A stretch of DNA of 42,075 nucleotides from a virus, in the IMG/VR virus record IMGVR_UViG_3300022223_000011, positions 1-42,075 of that record. One strand, 5' to 3'. The notes under the pieces were generated by a model that saw nothing but the letters and a program-made list of their open reading frames with translations, was not told where the DNA came from and made no database searches. Positions 21,670-29,968 of the stretch are shown here, piece by piece; position 1 is the stretch's first letter, and each line of letters starts with the position of its first letter. A program made the position numbers and the translations under genes.

Positions 21670-22241
21670 CTATTTCCGTGGGACCTTTCTGTTAGCTTTC
21701 TTCATTTGTTTTTCTTCCTCTGAAAAACCTATACTTGCGACTAGTAAATTAAACGAGTAATCAGAAATATCCATAGGTATAATTTCTGACGGGAACTTTG
21801 AATATCTTTTGCAGACTAAATCGACTTCTAGGAGTTGAGCACGAGAGAGCGTGCGTGTTGAATTTTTTTTTTACCATAGGTATGGGTAAATATTTCCTCA
21901 GCAAGTTTCTCTGCCATATCACCGGCGCTGAAGATATCCTCAACGTAAATATCTTCTCCGCTTTCTTTTTTTCTAGTTAACTTAGGTTTTACGACGCCAG
22001 CCATTATAATGTCTTTATAAAACTCTTTAACTTTTTTAGCAGAAAGTTCTTGACCTTTATCTCCGCGCTTTTGCTCGTAGGTTTCATAAACTCTCATCAT
22101 TACTTTAGCGCCCTCTAAGTGATCCAGCGTGTTTATTTTTTTAATTTTAAAAATAACACCATTAATTTTAATTTCTTTTTCATCGTAAATTAAATCTCTC
22201 AGGTCTTTCTTTTTAAATAGATTTTTAAACCATTTAAGCAT
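21670..22241 (-). CDS. Frameshifted tail assembly chaperone (GT-type)
   Basis: A -1 shift at the ten-A run (21863-21872) carries translation from the G frame into a 64-residue extension that reads NSTRTLSRAQLLEVDLVCKR, then KFPSEIIPMDISDYSFNLLV and so on, ending at 21670. The total is about 190 residues. The extension fills the gap before the tape measure and looks like true protein, while the frame-0 tail is short. Tail chaperones of the lambda G/GT type use this arrangement to make both a short and a long form that load the tape measure during tail assembly. The slip is inferred from sequence, not measured. Confidence 0.78.
21828..22241 (-). CDS. Tail assembly chaperone, short form (G-type)
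   Basis: 137 residues. It begins with LKWFKNLFKKKDLRDLIYDE and contains VIFKIKKINTLDHLEGAKVM, consistent with phage tail chaperones that follow the tube gene. About residue 126 it reaches the A run; reading straight on adds only 11 residues (IQHARSLVLNS). The start overlaps the tail tube stop. Confidence 0.75.
   Translation of the reverse strand: MLKWFKNLFKKKDLRDLIYDEKEIKINGVIFKIKKINTLDHLEGAKVMMRVYETYEQKRGDKGQELSAKKVKEFYKDIIMAGVVKPKLTRKKESGEDIYVEDIFSAGDMAEKLAEEIFTHTYGKKKIQHARSLVLNS
21863..21872 (-). other. Slippery A10 run for -1 frameshift
   Basis: On the minus strand ten consecutive As are read as GGT AAA AAA AAA ATT. A AAA AAA is a classical slippery pattern for -1 slippage, and the run is long enough also for transcriptional slippage. 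The -1 frame downstream is open for 64 codons. Confidence 0.75.
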
Positions 22242-23292
22242 AGCTACTCGTAGTGTTTGTTATTAGGGCCCTTAGTGCATATCCAGACGCACTTGAAATA
22301 TCTCTAAGCACATGAAAGACTACTTCTTGAGTTAGTAATTCATCTGGACCGCCAATTTCAGGATCTCCAGAGTCACTAACCTGTATTGCTGGCAATTGCA
22401 GTTTTAAACCACGTCTTATTGTAGATGCACTTGACAGAGTAGGGCCTTGCCAGTTTAGTTCGCAAGCGAGGTTTGTAGCGTTTAACATATTGTCTCTTGC
22501 TGTGGATGTATCAAACCTAAGGGTTAACTTTAAATTTAGGTTTGCAATACCTGCCGGCATAACATCAAGAGTATCAGAACCAATTCTTCTAGATTCAGAA
22601 TCACTTTTTAGATTGTTTGAAATTCCCCATTCTACACTTTGGACATGCCAATAAGAGCTAGAGGTTAAAGAGGCGAAGCTATTTTCAATAGAAACCCTCC
22701 CGTCAACAAATGACAACGGATGGCAATCGGCAGCTTGGGTTAAAGCAGCGGATACATTGTTCCCTGAAAAAGTTGCATCTTTAAACATAAGAGATGCAGA
22801 ACATTTCAGAGCCTCGTCTATCTCAGAGTTAATTGTTAGTTCATTGACTCTTCCACCGATATATTCGAAAACCTTTCCAGAAGTCGAACCACCTTTTCTG
22901 TGATTAAAATGCAATGCTGGATAAGACTGATCTTGTATTGCCCCAATCCTAATATCATGTTCAAAGGCGTTACCGCCTAATGTCTCGCCAGTTGCAGTAG
23001 CACTCGTTAAGGTCCCACCAAGGGCATTTTGCATTAAGTAAACAAAAGATGCCGACTCTACATAGGGGTAAAATTCAACTTCACCTTCTATAACTTTACC
23101 AGTTGGGGTTCTCTTTGCGTATGTTCTTTGCCTAGTAACTTCCTCAATTATCTTACCCTCTTTACTTTCTTTAAAAGAGGCCGAAACAAAATCCAAGGAT
23201 TCGGTTGCTGTATTCCCAGTGGCAAAAGCTGTTTGCCGTCCTACTGCAAGGTAACTTTCGTAACCTAACAATTCTCCTTGACCTACTGGCAT
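22234..23292 (-). CDS. Major tail tube protein
   Basis: 352 residues. It starts with GYESYLAVGRQTAFATGN, then a long beta-rich chain with conserved-looking blocks (FYPYVESASFVYLMQNALGG, VSIENSFASL, WGISNNLKSDSESRRIG). This pattern is typical of phage tail tube proteins related to Gp44-like or lambda-V-like folds. It precedes the tail chaperones and tape measure, as expected. The length suggests an extra C-terminal surface domain. It could be a target for the DUF115 protein next door (inference). Confidence 0.8.
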   Translation of the reverse strand: MPVGQGELLGYESYLAVGRQTAFATGNTATESLDFVSASFKESKEGKIIEEVTRQRTYAKRTPTGKVIEGEVEFYPYVESASFVYLMQNALGGTLTSATATGETLGGNAFEHDIRIGAIQDQSYPALHFNHRKGGSTSGKVFEYIGGRVNELTINSEIDEALKCSASLMFKDATFSGNNVSAALTQAADCHPLSFVDGRVSIENSFASLTSSSYWHVQSVEWGISNNLKSDSESRRIGSDTLDVMPAGIANLNLKLTLRFDTSTARDNMLNATNLACELNWQGPTLSSASTIRRGLKLQLPAIQVSDSGDPEIGGPDELLTQEVVFHVLRDISSASGYALRALITNTTSSYA

Positions 23293-23301
23293 ATAATTCT
23301 C

Positions 23302-24297
23302 CTAGGTAGTTTCTAAAAATTTCAAATCATGCTTACGATTAATTCTATCTAATTCTCTACTAATTAGAAACATTTGATTTCTTGCTTGTGTTAATAAATT
23401 GTTAAGCGTGTTTTTAACCTTAGCGTCCTCTGGGTCGAACATGTACTGCATTTGCTTTTCAAGAGTAGACTTTCTTGATGTAGATAATATGGTTTTCTTC
23501 GTGCATTGGATAACTGGTAAATTAAATGTCGTAATATATTTGGCCAACCACTTAGCACTGAAAAGTAAATTACCAGATGAGTAACAAAACTCACCGTCTT
23601 CCCTGACGGTGAGCTGATGACGCATATAATGGGCCTTGCCCCCACCATACTTGTCAAACGCATAGTATGATTCTTTATCTGACCATGAATAGTCGAAGCC
23701 TATTAATAGTATTTTATCATATCCGAAAAAATTCTGTCGACCATTTTCGTCTGATTGCGTCAATAGAACCACCATTGCGCCAGAAACATTTGTCGCCGCT
23801 GCTATCCCATTAGGACATCCAGACAATTCACCGAATTTTTTTTCAGATCCCAAAACGTCTTTATTAACTGTGAAGTACATATCCTTCCAGTTTCCATTTT
23901 GCGCCCATTTAGGATTAGCGCAAACATTCATAAAGAGAATGGTTTTATCTAACTTGTCCTTCCATTTCTCCATGTATTTTTCGTAGCTAACATTTGCATC
24001 TGCTACCACACAGAAGGTCGGGGTTATACCGTGATCAAGTAACGGACCTAGTGTCTTATCACAACATAGAATATCTACGTTATCCTGATATTTTTTAATT
24101 GTTTCTAGTTCGTGTTCAAAAGAATACCCATTGGCAATGCAAAGTACTGCTCTACCTACTCCACAATCTCTAAAACACTCAATTGATTTTTTTGCATACT
24201 TAGCATTCTCTTTAGCATGCTTCTCCCATTTTTCACCAAACTGCCTAATAACGGCCTCTGATTGTTTTCTAATTTGGCTTGTTGACATTTCACTCAT
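23302..24297 (-). CDS. DUF115/Maf-like glycosyltransferase
   Basis: 331 residues. The block VLCIANGYSFEHELETIKKY, VDILCCDKTLGPLLDHGITP and FCVVADANVSYEKYM follows the DUF115 pattern (nucleotide-binding loop, then xxDxxLxxLLxxGIxPxxxVxxD). In many bacteria this domain occurs in Maf proteins, which attach nonulosonic acids to flagellin, and in MptE-like enzymes. Further down, GFDYSW resembles the conserved second half. Here it is embedded between the tail terminator-like gene and the tail tube, an unusual place. With the NeuB-like and cytidylyltransferase genes it suggests glycosylation of a tail protein. The substrate is an inference. Confidence 0.75.
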   Translation of the reverse strand: MSEMSTSQIRKQSEAVIRQFGEKWEKHAKENAKYAKKSIECFRDCGVGRAVLCIANGYSFEHELETIKKYQDNVDILCCDKTLGPLLDHGITPTFCVVADANVSYEKYMEKWKDKLDKTILFMNVCANPKWAQNGNWKDMYFTVNKDVLGSEKKFGELSGCPNGIAAATNVSGAMVVLLTQSDENGRQNFFGYDKILLIGFDYSWSDKESYYAFDKYGGGKAHYMRHQLTVREDGEFCYSSGNLLFSAKWLAKYITTFNLPVIQCTKKTILSTSRKSTLEKQMQYMFDPEDAKVKNTLNNLLTQARNQMFLISRELDRINRKHDLKFLETT

Positions 24298-24307
24298 TGA
24301 AACCCTC

Positions 24308-24808
24308 CTAATACCATTGTGTAACTTTTAAACTTAGCTTAACGCCTCTAAAACTCGTCTCCTGATCTAGCGCTGTCCCGTAATAATCTGCCGAATCAAC
24401 CATAGACCATTTAGCAGTTGCAGAAAGATCAGGGTTTGCCCTTAAAATTTCCTCTATGTTCTCCGCTAAATATTCTATTTGATCACTAGAGCTATCATTT
24501 GCAGGAGAATCTATATTATAATCAATCACCGCAGCGTTTATGTCTAGAATTAATTCTGCCTTGCGTTTTGCATTTGTCATAGTTTGGGCAATAGTATCTT
24601 GGTTCATAGACTTAGAATCATAATGAACAGTAACGCAAGGAAAGTAATCATCTTGTATTGGAATTAGATCAGGATTAACGGTTAAGACCTTAGAAACCCT
24701 GTTGGTTAAATTTGCTGATAAATCGACGGGAGAGCCAGTAGTTGTATTGGCCGCATCCAGTATATTTTTAACAGCATTTTTAATTCCGTTTAAATTTAGC
24801 TGCCCCAT
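24308..24808 (-). CDS. Tail terminator-like protein
   Basis: 166 residues. Position between the gpG-like protein and the tail genes, an alpha-beta composition and the FPCVTVHYDSKSMNQDT segment fit tail terminator or head-tail joining proteins that cap the tube. No decisive motif. The start overlaps the stop of the upstream gene. Confidence 0.55.
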   Translation of the reverse strand: MGQLNLNGIKNAVKNILDAANTTTGSPVDLSANLTNRVSKVLTVNPDLIPIQDDYFPCVTVHYDSKSMNQDTIAQTMTNAKRKAELILDINAAVIDYNIDSPANDSSSDQIEYLAENIEEILRANPDLSATAKWSMVDSADYYGTALDQETSFRGVKLSLKVTQWY

Positions 24809-25407
24809 TATTTGACCTTCTTATTCGTTAAATGATCAATTGATATTTTAGCAATATTTTTCAATCCTTTTCCAGATAACCACATGAATTTTCTCTGCGG
24901 AAGCTTGTCCCTGGGGCCATCATTATTATGTGCGGCGGCATAAGGGAACCCTGATTTTGTTTTTGCGTTAGTATACCACTTCCATCCATTCCTAGATAAA
25001 ATCGTTTTTTTACCGGCCTTTATCGGAAATATTGATTTTCTAAGCCCACCAGAATCTTGGAGAATCCTACCGCCCAATCTCTTGGGTCTAGCATCCTCTA
25101 CTAATGGCTGTTTAAACAATGGAGAATCATTATAATCAGGGTCTAAAGGTATAACCTTCCCCTGCATTTTTCTAAAAGAAATAACGCCTGCCCAAACTAA
25201 CTGCGTAGACTTGGCATGGACTTTCCACTTCCCAAAGGGTCCTTTTTCTTGTTCAAAATGACTCATTATATCTGCAAAAACAGGCATAGATATAACCTTG
25301 CCCCATGTCTTTGCCTTGCCCTTGTCGGCATCTTTTAATTCTCTCTCTAGGAAATTTAGATACTTTCTTAATTCTTTATCATCTAGTTTGGCGAAACTTT
25401 CAGGCAC
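24808..25407 (-). CDS. Virion morphogenesis protein (Mu gpG-like)
   Basis: 199 residues. An N-terminal helix (LDDKELRKYLNFLERELKDA), a basic middle and the C-terminal FPYAAAHNNDGPRDKLPQRK with a FMWLSG end are typical of the Mu gpG/phage tail completion family, in which the Y/H-x-x-G...P-x-R-x-F-M/L pattern is conserved. These proteins act in head-tail joining. Placement fits. Confidence 0.78.
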   Translation of the reverse strand: MPESFAKLDDKELRKYLNFLERELKDADKGKAKTWGKVISMPVFADIMSHFEQEKGPFGKWKVHAKSTQLVWAGVISFRKMQGKVIPLDPDYNDSPLFKQPLVEDARPKRLGGRILQDSGGLRKSIFPIKAGKKTILSRNGWKWYTNAKTKSGFPYAAAHNNDGPRDKLPQRKFMWLSGKGLKNIAKISIDHLTNKKVK

Positions 25408-25901
25408 TATGTCCTCTCAGATGCAATATCGTCCAACTTGTCGGGGTCAATTTCCCAGTTCAATGGATCATCTTCGTTGAAAGTTGGTGTATAGTCGTCG
25501 GTATTTGAAAGGCACCTGTAAGCGGTGTTTGAAAAATCAGTAATAACCGAACCAGCGGTGTTAACTAGGTCCATCTTGTAATCTCGAACCATCATTAAGT
25601 TATCAATGACGTCTTTTCTCATTTCTCTAGCAAGAGACCTTTGTTCTTTCCCCCCCCTAGTACCAAATTGGTAATAGTAAGACGGCACTAGTCTCTCGCA
25701 CCATGATCTAACTAGCGGAGGAACACTTGTGGTTGTTTGGAATGTATTTGATGACAAGTCGTACCGCTTAGAAAGGTATTTATTTATTTCTGCTTCTGAC
25801 CACTCAATGTATTTGTTTATAGAGGCAATGGCGGCTGTATTGAAATCTACGCCCCTCATCGTTGACGTAAGGCTCGTGGCGGTATTGATATAAATTCCCA
25901 T
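25407..25901 (-). CDS. Head-tail connector-like protein (DUF1320-like)
   Basis: 164 residues. Helical and acidic with IASINKYIEWSEAEINKYLS, KRYDL and a second helix bundle, as in gp36/DUF1320-type or gp6-like adaptor proteins, in which a helix containing a sxxEINxYLxxRY pattern is common. Its position after the capsid and before the gpG-like protein fits. Family assignment is moderate. Confidence 0.62.
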   Translation of the reverse strand: MGIYINTATSLTSTMRGVDFNTAAIASINKYIEWSEAEINKYLSKRYDLSSNTFQTTTSVPPLVRSWCERLVPSYYYQFGTRGGKEQRSLAREMRKDVIDNLMMVRDYKMDLVNTAGSVITDFSNTAYRCLSNTDDYTPTFNEDDPLNWEIDPDKLDDIASERT

Positions 25902-25917
25902 AGTTCACCGTTATGCC

Positions 25918-26211
25918 TTATTCTATAGAGACTTTTCTTCTTGGCTCCCTTTTATTTTTCTTTTCTTTTTCTGATCTTCTCTCTTCTGGTAGCGCTAGTT
26001 CTTTTGATGCTGAATCAAAAAGCTTTTTGTCTTTAACAGAAGACGGCTCCCTCAGAAGATTACTCTTAATGAGCTTTTTTAGCTCTAATGGATTCTTTCT
26101 AGCATGAGCATGGAACTCGCTATATTCGCCTGACTTTAGCTTTTTAATTTTCTTAATAACGCCTTTCTCTAGAACGTAATGGATTTTGGGTTCTTCTTTC
26201 TTTTTACTCAT
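25918..26211 (-). CDS. Hypothetical basic protein, 97 aa
   Basis: A Lys/Arg/Glu-rich helical protein (EERRSEKEKKNKREPRRKVS at the end). Its start overlaps the stop of the upstream gene by four bases. In the structural gene region but with no recognisable fold; a head accessory or assembly factor is possible. Confidence 0.6.
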   Translation of the reverse strand: MSKKKEEPKIHYVLEKGVIKKIKKLKSGEYSEFHAHARKNPLELKKLIKSNLLREPSSVKDKKLFDSASKELALPEERRSEKEKKNKREPRRKVSIE

Positions 26212-26645
26212 GATGCTTGCATCCTTCTTTTATCTGCCTCTACTAATTCAGTTGGCATATTTAAGCGACCTTCTTTTTTCATTGTTTGAATGAATTTTTT
26301 TTCGTTCTCGCTCTTGGTTCTTCCAACATATTCTTGATATTGGTTGCCGTTATTTTTCCTGTAAACAAAGAATATCTTAGATTTCTCAGGGTTTCTTTTG
26401 TTTTCTTCAATCTCATACCATGAATGAATTACCTTGAGTTCTTTCTTTCTTCTCTCGTCCTCTGCTCTAAGTTTTTGAGCATGAAGAAAACTAGCACTGG
26501 CCTCTTCCTTCACTCCTGCCTCTTTACTCTTAAGCGCATCAATGGCAGTCTCTGCCAGGATCTTAAGCTCTTTATTTTCTTTTAGAGCTAAATCTAATTT
26601 CTCTGTTAATTCTTGAACTTTGTCTGTTGGTTTACCTTTTGACAT
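26208..26645 (-). CDS. Hypothetical coiled-coil protein, 145 aa
   Basis: Residues 5-75 form a charged coiled coil (VQELTEKLDLALKENKELK). The second half has a small beta-containing domain (SKIFFVYRKNNGNQYQEYVG) and a basic end. It follows the capsid terminator and has AAGGAA before the ATG. Function unknown; the position suggests a head or neck component. Confidence 0.62.
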   Translation of the reverse strand: MSKGKPTDKVQELTEKLDLALKENKELKILAETAIDALKSKEAGVKEEASASFLHAQKLRAEDERRKKELKVIHSWYEIEENKRNPEKSKIFFVYRKNNGNQYQEYVGRTKSENEKKFIQTMKKEGRLNMPTELVEADKRRMQAS

Positions 26646-26656
26646 TTTTATTCCTT

Positions 26657-26695
26657 AAAAAAAAGGACGATGGTTACTAGAGTTCACCACCGCCC
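26657..26695 (-). terminator. Intrinsic terminator after the major capsid gene
   Basis: On the minus strand GGGCGGTGGT pairs with ACCATCGTCC (10 bp including two G-U pairs) around an 11-base loop and is followed by eight Ts. It lies eight bases after the capsid stop. Partial termination here would raise capsid mRNA relative to the distal tail genes. Confidence 0.75.
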
Positions 26696-26703
26696 ATTAG
26701 GTT

Positions 26704-27609
26704 TTAAATTACGTCTTTAATCAAGAACCCCGCCAATGAAGAAATAATTCGGATATCGTAATCCATATTTGCTTCGATAGCGTCTGATTCCCTAGACTCT
26801 ACCCGCCATCTCTTTACTAAGTTTTTAGGCTTCATAAAGGTAACGCCGGTACACTGGGTCTTTTTACCTGGGTTTGGAACCACGTAACCAAAGAACGCCA
26901 CATCTCCCCACATTGATGATAGTGAAGATGCCTGCCCTCTAGCAGCTGTGTCATAGCTTTGTTTAGAAACTACGTACTTATCTGCCCCTAGAAGCTTTGC
27001 AATTTTAACCTCGTCGATTTCTGCACTAGTGTATTTAATACGATCTAGAACACTGACGTGGTTTTTAATTGCAATGTGCGCCTCATGGTTGAGACCGATT
27101 ACGTTTGGCATCTTGCCGCTGTTTCTTAAAACCAAAAGCGAAGCTGTATCAAACACTGGGATAGGGTTGGAAACAGTTGTATTGGCATTAAAAGCATTTG
27201 CGGCTGCAAGCGAAACGTTTAACGACCAGTTTGTAGTAGTCATTAAATTACAACCATCCAACTCCATCCTGCGCTGTAGCGCATCCGTAAGTTGTTCAGT
27301 TGTCTCCGCTCTCAAGTCGGCCAAATCGTCGTTCTCTTCCTCGTCGTCAGCTACATAATCTTTCAATGCATTCTTTACCAATTGGTAAGAGGCAGTTGAG
27401 AAATCATAGTAAAACTTATTCGACTCGGCTCCAATCGCTCTTTTTGTTTCAGGGATTCTGAAATTTCTTTCATAAATCCTGTAAATGTTGCTTCTCTTCT
27501 TTACGGCTCTTTTCGGAAAAAACTCCGGGATGATATAATCCGGGTTCCGATACTTAACAGAAAGATCGGAGAGAAGCGCGTCAGTATGTAATTTATTAAT
27601 ATCTGGCAT
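26704..27609 (-). CDS. Major capsid protein
   Basis: 301 residues. A helical N-arm (KLHTDALLSDLSVKYRNPD), a beta-rich E-loop-like region (RIPETKRAIGAESNKFYYDF), a long acidic helix with DYVADDEEENDDLADLR (spine-helix-like) and the C-terminal P-domain and A-domain pattern (GLNHEAHIAIKNHVSVLDRI, MWGDVAFFGYVVPNP) are consistent with an HK97-fold capsid protein. It lies between the decoration protein and the connector genes and is followed by a strong terminator, as expected for the most abundant virion protein. Confidence 0.85.
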   Translation of the reverse strand: MPDINKLHTDALLSDLSVKYRNPDYIIPEFFPKRAVKKRSNIYRIYERNFRIPETKRAIGAESNKFYYDFSTASYQLVKNALKDYVADDEEENDDLADLRAETTEQLTDALQRRMELDGCNLMTTTNWSLNVSLAAANAFNANTTVSNPIPVFDTASLLVLRNSGKMPNVIGLNHEAHIAIKNHVSVLDRIKYTSAEIDEVKIAKLLGADKYVVSKQSYDTAARGQASSLSSMWGDVAFFGYVVPNPGKKTQCTGVTFMKPKNLVKRWRVESRESDAIEANMDYDIRIISSLAGFLIKDVI

Positions 27610-27619
27610 TTCTTACTCC

Positions 27620-28012
27620 TTATTCTCTGTCAAAGCCCGGATGAATTTGTACTAAAGCAATTGTTCCAGTTGCGGAAACGGCTTCCAGGCTATGACCAAC
27701 GTAGGCCGAGGCCAGGGTTAGTGCACTTGTCGTGTTGGCCAAAGTAAAAGGCACGCCCCTACCAGATATATCCGACTGAACAAGTTGTCCTGCTCCGACA
27801 GTATCATTAAAGTAGAGATATGCTTTACCGCTTGTTTGAACTGGAATTGCTGAAGTAGTATCCAAAACCGTATCAATGGTTATACCCACTGGAAGCCTCT
27901 GGTTGCTTTCTGGATAGGCCACAAAATGGGCAGATCCCGAAAGCATAGAAACTATCCTGCGAGCAGCTAAAGTCGTGGCGACTTTATAGCTTTCTACTGA
28001 TGCTTCTGACAT
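27620..28012 (-). CDS. Head decoration-like protein
   Basis: 130 residues, beta-rich and Ala/Thr/Ser-rich with AYLYFNDTVGAGQLVQSDIS and VGHSLEAVSATGTIALVQIH. This GxALEa...tGtixVxI style is typical of capsid decoration or cement proteins (DUF2190-like). Directly upstream of the capsid gene. AAGGAAGGAG precedes the ATG. Confidence 0.72.
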   Translation of the reverse strand: MSEASVESYKVATTLAARRIVSMLSGSAHFVAYPESNQRLPVGITIDTVLDTTSAIPVQTSGKAYLYFNDTVGAGQLVQSDISGRGVPFTLANTTSALTLASAYVGHSLEAVSATGTIALVQIHPGFDRE

Positions 28013-28044
28013 CTTTTACTCCTTCCTTGGATACCAAAAAGACC

Positions 28045-29085
28045 TTACTCGTCGTCGTCTTCAGGCTCGACGGCTACTTTATCCATGTAGTCAGTATCGA
28101 GACTTTTAACAACGGCCAAGTGCGCTTCTTTATAAGTGCAATCGTTGTCTTTTTGATACGTCTTTATTTTTTCAGTTATCTGATCAATCGTGAAATTCTT
28201 TTTGCCTTTGTCGCCCTGCTTCGAACGCTCCTCTAGGTTTACGTCGCTGGCCTTATAAAGCTTTAGGATTTCTCCGACTAATTCATATTTTGTTAATTTC
28301 TTTTCCGACTTATCTTTAGATGTAACCGTGTAGGTCTTTTTTTCTTCCCCAAACAACTCTTTGATATATGGTTTAGCAGAGGGCGGTGTTTTAAACTCTA
28401 CCTCAAACTCGTTTACCTGTTTTTCAATTTCTGTCTTCTTTAACTCGGCTTCTGTTTGGGAGTATTTTTTTTCAGCTTCTTCTCTGGCACTTTTGGCTTC
28501 TTGGGCCTCTTTTTCTGCCTTAGCTGCTCTATCTTTTAATTCCTGAATCTCTTGTTCAGTCATTTTCCCTCCATGGTCATCATTGATTTGATAATTGTAC
28601 TTTTTAATAATAAGTTCATTTTCCTGATTTGCATATATTTTTAAATCGCCCAACCCATTTTTTTTGTACTGGGCCAAAATATCACTTAGGTTCATTACAC
28701 CTGGAGTGTCAGCACCCAATAGAGCAACAGCGGCTAGCATTCTTTTGTAAACCTTCCCGTCTACATCTATGTCCCAATATACCTCACTTGATACATTTCT
28801 ATATGCTTTCTTTTTTATGAGCTCCATTACCTTCTTAGGAATGTCCACAAAATCAGCAAGTAGCTTTTCGCCTTTAGTATAAATATTAGAAATCCATCCC
28901 GCTGCCGGAAGCCCATCTGCTTGAAGTAGTTTTTGTTCTTCATCGTGACCTAGCTTTAAAAAAGGTCTTACATGGTCTTTAGTATCATTAAAAGCCTTAA
29001 CCATCTCATCTAAATCCGAGGCGGTATACTTATCACCATTCCACTCACCAACGCTGAATATCTCAACTCCATTAATTGACGGCAT
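28045..29085 (-). CDS. Prohead protease/scaffold protein
   Basis: 346 residues. The N-terminal 175 residues (FSVGEWNGDKYTASDLDEMV, RPFLKLGHDEEQKLL, PAAGWISNIYTKG, YRNVSSEVYWD) match the Mu gpI-like or related prohead protease family, where a His and a Ser act in catalysis. A coiled-coil scaffold domain follows (about 180-230, EIQELKDRAAKAEKEAQEAK), then an acidic C-terminus. The protease cleaves the scaffold and often the capsid N-arm during maturation. The ATG at 29085 has GGAGG six bases away. It lies just upstream of the decoration and capsid genes. Confidence 0.78.
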   Translation of the reverse strand: MPSINGVEIFSVGEWNGDKYTASDLDEMVKAFNDTKDHVRPFLKLGHDEEQKLLQADGLPAAGWISNIYTKGEKLLADFVDIPKKVMELIKKKAYRNVSSEVYWDIDVDGKVYKRMLAAVALLGADTPGVMNLSDILAQYKKNGLGDLKIYANQENELIIKKYNYQINDDHGGKMTEQEIQELKDRAAKAEKEAQEAKSAREEAEKKYSQTEAELKKTEIEKQVNEFEVEFKTPPSAKPYIKELFGEEKKTYTVTSKDKSEKKLTKYELVGEILKLYKASDVNLEERSKQGDKGKKNFTIDQITEKIKTYQKDNDCTYKEAHLAVVKSLDTDYMDKVAVEPEDDDE

Positions 29086-29530
29086 CTTCATCCTCCATGA
29101 ATTCACACTCAATAACTAGCGTTGCTGACCCTTCCTCGTCGCTGTAAGCTGCAAGAGCCAGGTGCTCGCCTCCATTTAGTGTTCTTTTTAATTTTATTTT
29201 TGTCTGTCCGATTGCACAAGGGAAATGACCCATGTTTCGGAACCTATCATCATTTATGTTATACCCTTGAGTGTAATGCATAGATGAAACTTCCTTGTCG
29301 CCCACGATATCACTAGTCCATTCTACGACGATGCCTTCAGGGAGTTTATCAGAGGTCCCAAATGTTAAGATTAGCGGTATATTTAACCTCTGCGTGCCAG
29401 TTGGCCCCGACCAATAGGCGTATATTTTTTTTATATATAAAGGAACATTACTTTTATTCGTTACCGCCATGAAAACATCAGCCGCCCTGCCTATCCTGTA
29501 ATAAGGGGATTCTATTAATACTTCATGCAT
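29072..29530 (-). CDS. Hypothetical beta-rich protein, 152 aa
   Basis: Beta-rich with many aromatic residues (YYRIGRAADVFMAVTNKSNV, GEHLALAAYSDEEGSATLVI). Overlaps the protease gene start. It may be a head-surface or accessory protein, because it lies between the portal and the protease and resembles small beta-sandwich proteins; there is no specific motif. Confidence 0.58.
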   Translation of the reverse strand: MHEVLIESPYYRIGRAADVFMAVTNKSNVPLYIKKIYAYWSGPTGTQRLNIPLILTFGTSDKLPEGIVVEWTSDIVGDKEVSSMHYTQGYNINDDRFRNMGHFPCAIGQTKIKLKRTLNGGEHLALAAYSDEEGSATLVIECEFMEDEDAVN

Positions 29531-29715
29531 GCTAATCCTCTAGCCATGTTAAACCCACCGTTCCGTCTGTTGTCCCAGACTTCAGACGTTCCAACAGATT
29601 CATTACTTGCTACCTTGTCTACTCTCTCGGTTATGTCCCCTATGAAATTGGAATTTCCTAAAACAATCCCGATAAACGTTAGCATTATTGAAATGAAAAT
29701 TAAGAACTGTTTCAT
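29515..29715 (-). CDS. Small membrane or secreted protein, 66 aa
   Basis: Residues 2-20 (KQFLIFISIMLTFIGIVLG) form a signal peptide or membrane anchor, followed by a short soluble part. It overlaps the start of the next gene. Unusual inside the head gene cluster, like the TM gene upstream. Function unknown. Confidence 0.55.
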   Translation of the reverse strand: MKQFLIFISIMLTFIGIVLGNSNFIGDITERVDKVASNESVGTSEVWDNRRNGGFNMARGLACMKY

Positions 29716-29727
29716 CTTTGGACTTTT

Positions 29728-29940
29728 TTATAATTTTTCTAATATTGTATCTATTTTATTACTAATATTATAGAGAGAATTATCAATTTTATCGACGTCC
29801 CTAAAGTGTTGAGACCTCATCCCCTTAATCCTCCTGTCCCCTTCATCCTTGGACATGAATTTTTCATTAACGTAAGCGAAGCCAATTAAAGAATATGCAA
29901 CTATACCCAGTACGAGCATGATAATGGAAAGATATTGCAT
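29728..29940 (-). CDS. Small membrane protein, 70 aa
   Basis: The ATG at 29940 follows AGGAG by four bases. Residues 4-25 (LSIIMLVLGIVAYSLIGFAY) are a membrane segment and the rest is charged helix (DVDKIDNSLYNISNKIDTIL). Together with the following gene it forms a two-gene membrane pair inside the head cluster. A holin or spanin role is possible from topology, but there is no decisive feature. Confidence 0.58.
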   Translation of the reverse strand: MQYLSIIMLVLGIVAYSLIGFAYVNEKFMSKDEGDRRIKGMRSQHFRDVDKIDNSLYNISNKIDTILEKL

Positions 29941-29968
29941 GATACTCCTATCCTGTTTCAAGTCTCTC

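Noticed and set aside
21761-21943. Separate 60-aa ORF in the tail chaperone region
   Set aside because: It lies in the third frame and is Arg/Ser-rich. The -1 extension explains the gap better.
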